8,543 nt of DNA from Candidatus Stahliibacteriota bacterium (GTDB taxonomy: Bacteria > Hydrothermota > Tepidihabitantia > SM23-42): the NCBI GenBank assembly GCA_030670605.1, contig DAOVBK010000051.1:1-8543 (forward strand), written 5' to 3'. The translations under genes and the position numbers were made by a program. This document shows positions 6,821-8,543 of the stretch, in pieces; the first letter of the stretch is position 1, and every line of letters begins with the position of its first letter. The notes below the pieces were generated by a model. It worked only from the letters and a program-made list of their open reading frames with translations, did no database searches and was not told the DNA's origin.

Positions 6821-6922
6821 GGGCTGAGAGTCAGTGCGCCAGGACTTCGTTACCAGGGGAACGTGTTGTAGAGACACACAGTTTCGTTGTATAGTTTGAT
6901 AGCTGCATAGTTATATGGTTAA

Positions 6923-6988
6923 CCATCGAGCCATCCAACTATCCAACCATCCTAACCATTCGCCATTGGCTACTAGCCATCAGCCATC
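6923..6988. repeat. degenerate CCATC/CCATT repeat tract
   Basis: Copies of CCATC or CCATT occur at 6923, 6931, 6947, 6956, 6963, 6977 and 6984, spaced 7-16 nt apart and separated by short variable text (for example AGCCATCAGCCATCAG at 6975-6990). There is no open frame of note. The tract starts the 700-base gene-free island 6821-7520. Bases 6838-6922 before it hold only weak palindromes such as GTGT...ACAC at 6863-6877. Confidence 0.6.
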
Positions 6989-7018
6989 AGTGGTCGTGCG
7001 TGCTCGACAGGATTCATA

Positions 7019-7104
7019 ATTAGTCCTATCGTCGGATTGCCGGATAGTCTGATTGTCAACTACACGACAATAGGACAATACGACTATGGGACAATCGGAC
7101 TAAT
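7019..7104. repeat. nested inverted repeat built from a GACAAT-GACTAT unit
   Basis: ATTAGTCCTATCGTC (7019-7033) is complementary at 13 of 15 positions to GACAATCGGACTAAT (7090-7104). Nested inside, ATAGTC-TG-ATTGTC (7044-7057) matches GACAAT-AC-GACTAT (7074-7087) at 12 of 14. Another GACAATAG lies at the centre (7065-7072). The arms are made of one recurring unit of about 14 nt in both orientations, and a direct copy of the right arm occurs at 7377-7416. No protein gene is present. Confidence 0.6.
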
Positions 7105-7112
7105 AAACATCC

Positions 7113-7128
7113 GCAGAGTAAACTCTGC
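7113..7128. repeat. small perfect hairpin
   Basis: GCAGAG-TAAA-CTCTGC, a 6-bp stem (7 bp if T7119 pairs with A7122) with a tetraloop. No T-run follows. It is one of several tetraloop hairpins spaced along this island. The sequence after it (7130-7207) has only GTTGGA (7150-7155) facing TCCAAC (7171-7176) and GAGAGTGAAGAG-like purine units. Confidence 0.45.
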
Positions 7129-7207
7129 CACTACCTTCAGACCGTAGGCGTTGGACTTTGGATTTTAGCATCCAACAGTGGAGAGTGAAGAGTCGAGCGG
7201 AGAGAGT

Positions 7208-7233
7208 TCGTAATCGTATGTTTACGATTACGA
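7208..7233. repeat. perfect 11-bp hairpin with TGTT loop
   Basis: TCGTAATCGTA (7208-7218) and TACGATTACGA (7223-7233) are exact reverse complements around TGTT. The arm is itself internally repetitive (TCGTAATCGTA), related to the CGAATACGA text at 7243-7253 and at 449-459. This is the longest uninterrupted perfect inverted repeat that I found in the window. Confidence 0.65.
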
Positions 7234-7273
7234 TTGACGAGCCACGAATACGAATTTACTCTTCGAGCGAATC

Positions 7274-7364
7274 CGCTTTTGTCCAAATCTTTGATTTGGC
7301 CACAAAAGCGACTCCGTTCTCGTAGGAACGTGAGTTCCTGCGGAAGAATCCCGCACAAGCGGGA
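7274..7364. repeat. three consecutive hairpins, right copy of the mosaic module
   Basis: First: CGCTTTTGT plus CCAAATC (7274-7289) pair with GATTTGG and ACAAAAGCG (7293-7310), 16 bp with a two-base CC bulge and loop TTT. Second: CGTAGGAAC-GTGA-GTTCCTGCG (7321-7342), one G-T pair. Third: TCCCGC-ACAA-GCGGGA (7349-7364). Blocks AATCCGCT, TCCG-TCT and AATCC-CGC...GCGGGA recur at 371-440, where the middle hairpin is absent. No stem is followed by a T-run, and the overlapping short frames are not protein-like. Confidence 0.6.
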
Positions 7365-7376
7365 GAAGTTGCAGAT

Positions 7377-7416
7377 GACAATACGACGATACGACTATAC
7401 GACAATCAGACTAATA
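7377..7416. repeat. direct copy of the GACAAT-GACTAT repeat arm
   Basis: This repeats the right arm of the inverted repeat at 7074-7105: GACAATACGAC at both sites, then GACAATCAGACTAATA (7401-7416) against GACAATCGGACTAATA (7090-7105), 15 of 16 identical. The later copy carries an extra 8-nt GATACGAC unit, showing growth by short duplication. Confidence 0.55.
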
Positions 7417-7421
7417 GAATC

Positions 7422-7457
7422 GTCCATGTACCTGGTTACGGTGTGTTGACCATGGAC
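7422..7457. repeat. inverted repeat GTCCATG/CATGGAC
   Basis: GTCCATG (7422-7428) and CATGGAC (7451-7457) are perfect inverted arms 22 nt apart. An inner GGTT (7434-7437) could pair with GACC (7448-7451), competing for one base. It could be an operator-like dyad or an RNA stem about 65 nt upstream of the next promoter; neither is demonstrated. Bases 7458-7520 hold no gene I would call. Confidence 0.35.
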
Positions 7458-7520
7458 ATGAGAAAGGAGCGTATCATAGCGGGAAATCATTTCAATCGGT
7501 GGCTTGAGGGCCAAAAAACG

Positions 7521-7548
7521 TTGACAAATTGAGATAGTTCATTACAAT
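7521..7548 (+). promoter_or_regulatory. sigma70-type promoter of the right-edge gene
   Basis: TTGACA (7521-7526), a 16-bp spacer and TACAAT (7543-7548). Exactly 5 nt (TACGC) separate the -10 hexamer from GTG at 7554, the same geometry as the ddl promoter. The mRNA is therefore expected to start at or next to the start codon. Confidence 0.6.
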
Positions 7549-7553
7549 TACGC

Positions 7554-8543
7554 GTGGAAGTATCACCGGTTCTTGATTTCTTGAAAGAAGTTGGCGTTGG
7601 TTTCAAGTCTGCGAAATCATACCCGCCTGACCATCCGGTTATGGAACGGATGATCGACGTTACGATGTCTGAGTTGCTCCGGCTCTACAACATATACACA
7701 ACGTTTTCGCTCTATTTCCTTGAACAGACCGTGATTTTGGAAGATGAACGATACGATATTACCAAGAATGCGGCTATTCTCGGGCTCCTTGAAGCACTCC
7801 GGAAAAACGAAATAAATAGTATGAGCTTTGAACCGGGTGTCACAAAGGAGGATGTGAGGAATCTGTATGAAACGATCAGTGCGCCGCGGCTCAAGGTACG
7901 ACAACACGGCGATGCGGCAGCAATGCTCCTGTCAAAAGGGACAAAGAGGATCAAGATCAATGCGGTTAAATTCGGGATACAGAGTGGCAAAGCAGAACAG
8001 GTGGCGCATGAATCGGGTAGGGCAAAAGATCCGAGCGCGGTTATTGATGATTTACGGGCGCTTAAATCACTGCTGGAAAAAGGTGTTGGCGGTTCAGGTT
8101 CTGGTGGCGTTGGCAAAGGCCTAGGTAAAGGCGCGGGAGCAGGTGGTGGTTCTGGATCTGATGCGGACCGTGGTCACGGTGAAGATGTGACCGTTGATGA
8201 GAACGGTGTCATTCATGTGAAGAAATCAGATGAGCCAGAGGGTGGGGTCACTATTGAAACAAAACAGAAATTTACGCAGATCATAACCGATTTGAGCACT
8301 GTTGCCCAAGATTCCCAGCGGCCGTACAGCGAGGCAGTCGTCCGTCTCCTTAATGCACTGCCGCCAGCGCAGCGCGCCGAACTATTCACAGATCTTGAAC
8401 TCAAACCATTTGTGCTCAAATTATTCTCCACCCTTGATGAAGATACACTGTCCAAATTGCTACTCCATAAGATCAAGGGTAAGAATCAGGATGATGTACA
8501 GAAGATAATCGGCGCCGTGGGTGCTGAAAAGGTTGCGAAGGTT
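7554..8543 (+). CDS. large helical protein of unknown function with Gly-rich linker (partial)
   Basis: 330 codons are present without a stop and the gene continues past the right edge. There is no signal peptide or membrane segment, so it is probably cytoplasmic. Residues 1-145 look like a compact domain: VLDFLKEVGVGFKSAKSYPPDHPV near the start, then helices, an ILEDERYDI strand, an EINSMSFEPGVTKEDVRNLY segment at about 85-105 and IKINAVKFGI. From memory this resembles the N-terminal region of some bacterial HEAT-repeat proteins (short FLK-YPPxHP helix, then GVT-x-E-[DE] segment), but I could not check it. A Gly/Ser/Lys linker spans about 177-205. A helical part follows that could begin a HEAT-like or scaffold array (LNALPPAQRAELFTDLELKP). 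The start is GTG 7554: an in-frame TGA lies at 7530 and the later starts (TTG 7581, ATG 7641) would cut into the first domain. No Shine-Dalgarno is visible. Confidence 0.7.
   Translation, partial: MEVSPVLDFLKEVGVGFKSAKSYPPDHPVMERMIDVTMSELLRLYNIYTTFSLYFLEQTVILEDERYDITKNAAILGLLEALRKNEINSMSFEPGVTKEDVRNLYETISAPRLKVRQHGDAAAMLLSKGTKRIKINAVKFGIQSGKAEQVAHESGRAKDPSAVIDDLRALKSLLEKGVGGSGSGGVGKGLGKGAGAGGGSGSDADRGHGEDVTVDENGVIHVKKSDEPEGGVTIETKQKFTQIITDLSTVAQDSQRPYSEAVVRLLNALPPAQRAELFTDLELKPFVLKLFSTLDEDTLSKLLLHKIKGKNQDDVQKIIGAVGAEKVAKV

Noticed and set aside
7019..7416. CRISPR array
   Set aside because: Units are short, degenerate, in both orientations and irregularly spaced; no constant repeat with unique spacers.
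7137..7449. Short frames on both strands (about 70 residues each) in the repeat island
   Set aside because: They are translations of hairpin arms and short repeats, with no ribosome binding site and no protein-like composition.
6821..7520. Insertion sequence or transposase remnant
   Set aside because: No transposase-like frame, no consistent terminal inverted repeats with target duplication; the inverted repeats are internal and nested.
7452..7532. 26-codon frame (ATG 7452 to TGA 7530) before the right-edge gene
   Set aside because: It has no Shine-Dalgarno, runs into the promoter at 7521-7548 and overlaps an inverted repeat arm; chance is the simpler explanation.
7712..8116. 134-residue minus-strand frame with Pro-rich start
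   Set aside because: It is the antisense of the Gly-rich linker and N-terminal domain of the right-edge gene; the Pro-rich text is the complement of Gly codons.

Overview
The window comes from a bacterium with a Gram-negative-type envelope programme (LapA/LapB pair, SPOR protein, WbpA-type nucleotide-sugar dehydrogenase). Base composition is moderate, and long intergenic islands are full of degenerate short repeats and hairpins. Together this suggests an uncultivated lineage known from metagenome bins; I cannot fix the phylum from this sequence.

Layout. At the left edge the 5' end of ddl (D-Ala-D-Ala ligase) is read on the minus strand. A roughly 340-base divergent intergenic island follows, then a plus-strand run: lapA (98 aa), lapB (377 aa), a secreted TPR/SPOR protein (253 aa) and mutS (814 aa). 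lapA/lapB overlap by 4 nt and lapB/SPOR by 37 nt; mutS follows after 84 nt. Between mutS and the convergent minus-strand wbpA-type gene lies about 250 bases with a perfect consensus promoter (TTGACA-16-TATAAT) that has no protein gene of normal size behind it. What follows is structured sequence and a possible small RNA. Upstream of wbpA is a repeat-rich island of about 700 bases (6821-7520). The window ends in a plus-strand gene cut off by the right edge. Its conserved-looking N-terminal region, Gly-rich linker and helical C-terminal part belong to a large protein of unknown function.

How the genes fit together. ddl, lapA/lapB, the SPOR protein and wbpA all point to cell-envelope construction (peptidoglycan precursor, LPS homeostasis, septal or envelope peptidoglycan binding, acidic amino-sugar precursor). 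mutS is post-replicative mismatch repair and seems only to share the transcription direction.

The most coherent regulatory observation is that all five sigma70-like promoters I can identify have a 16-bp spacer. Two of them (ddl and the right-edge gene) place a GTG start exactly 5 nt after the -10 hexamer, which implies leaderless mRNAs. I see no clear new multi-gene system. The best candidates for something undescribed are the orphan promoter with its structured downstream region (5237-5459), the mosaic repeat modules shared by two intergenic islands, and the unidentified right-edge protein.
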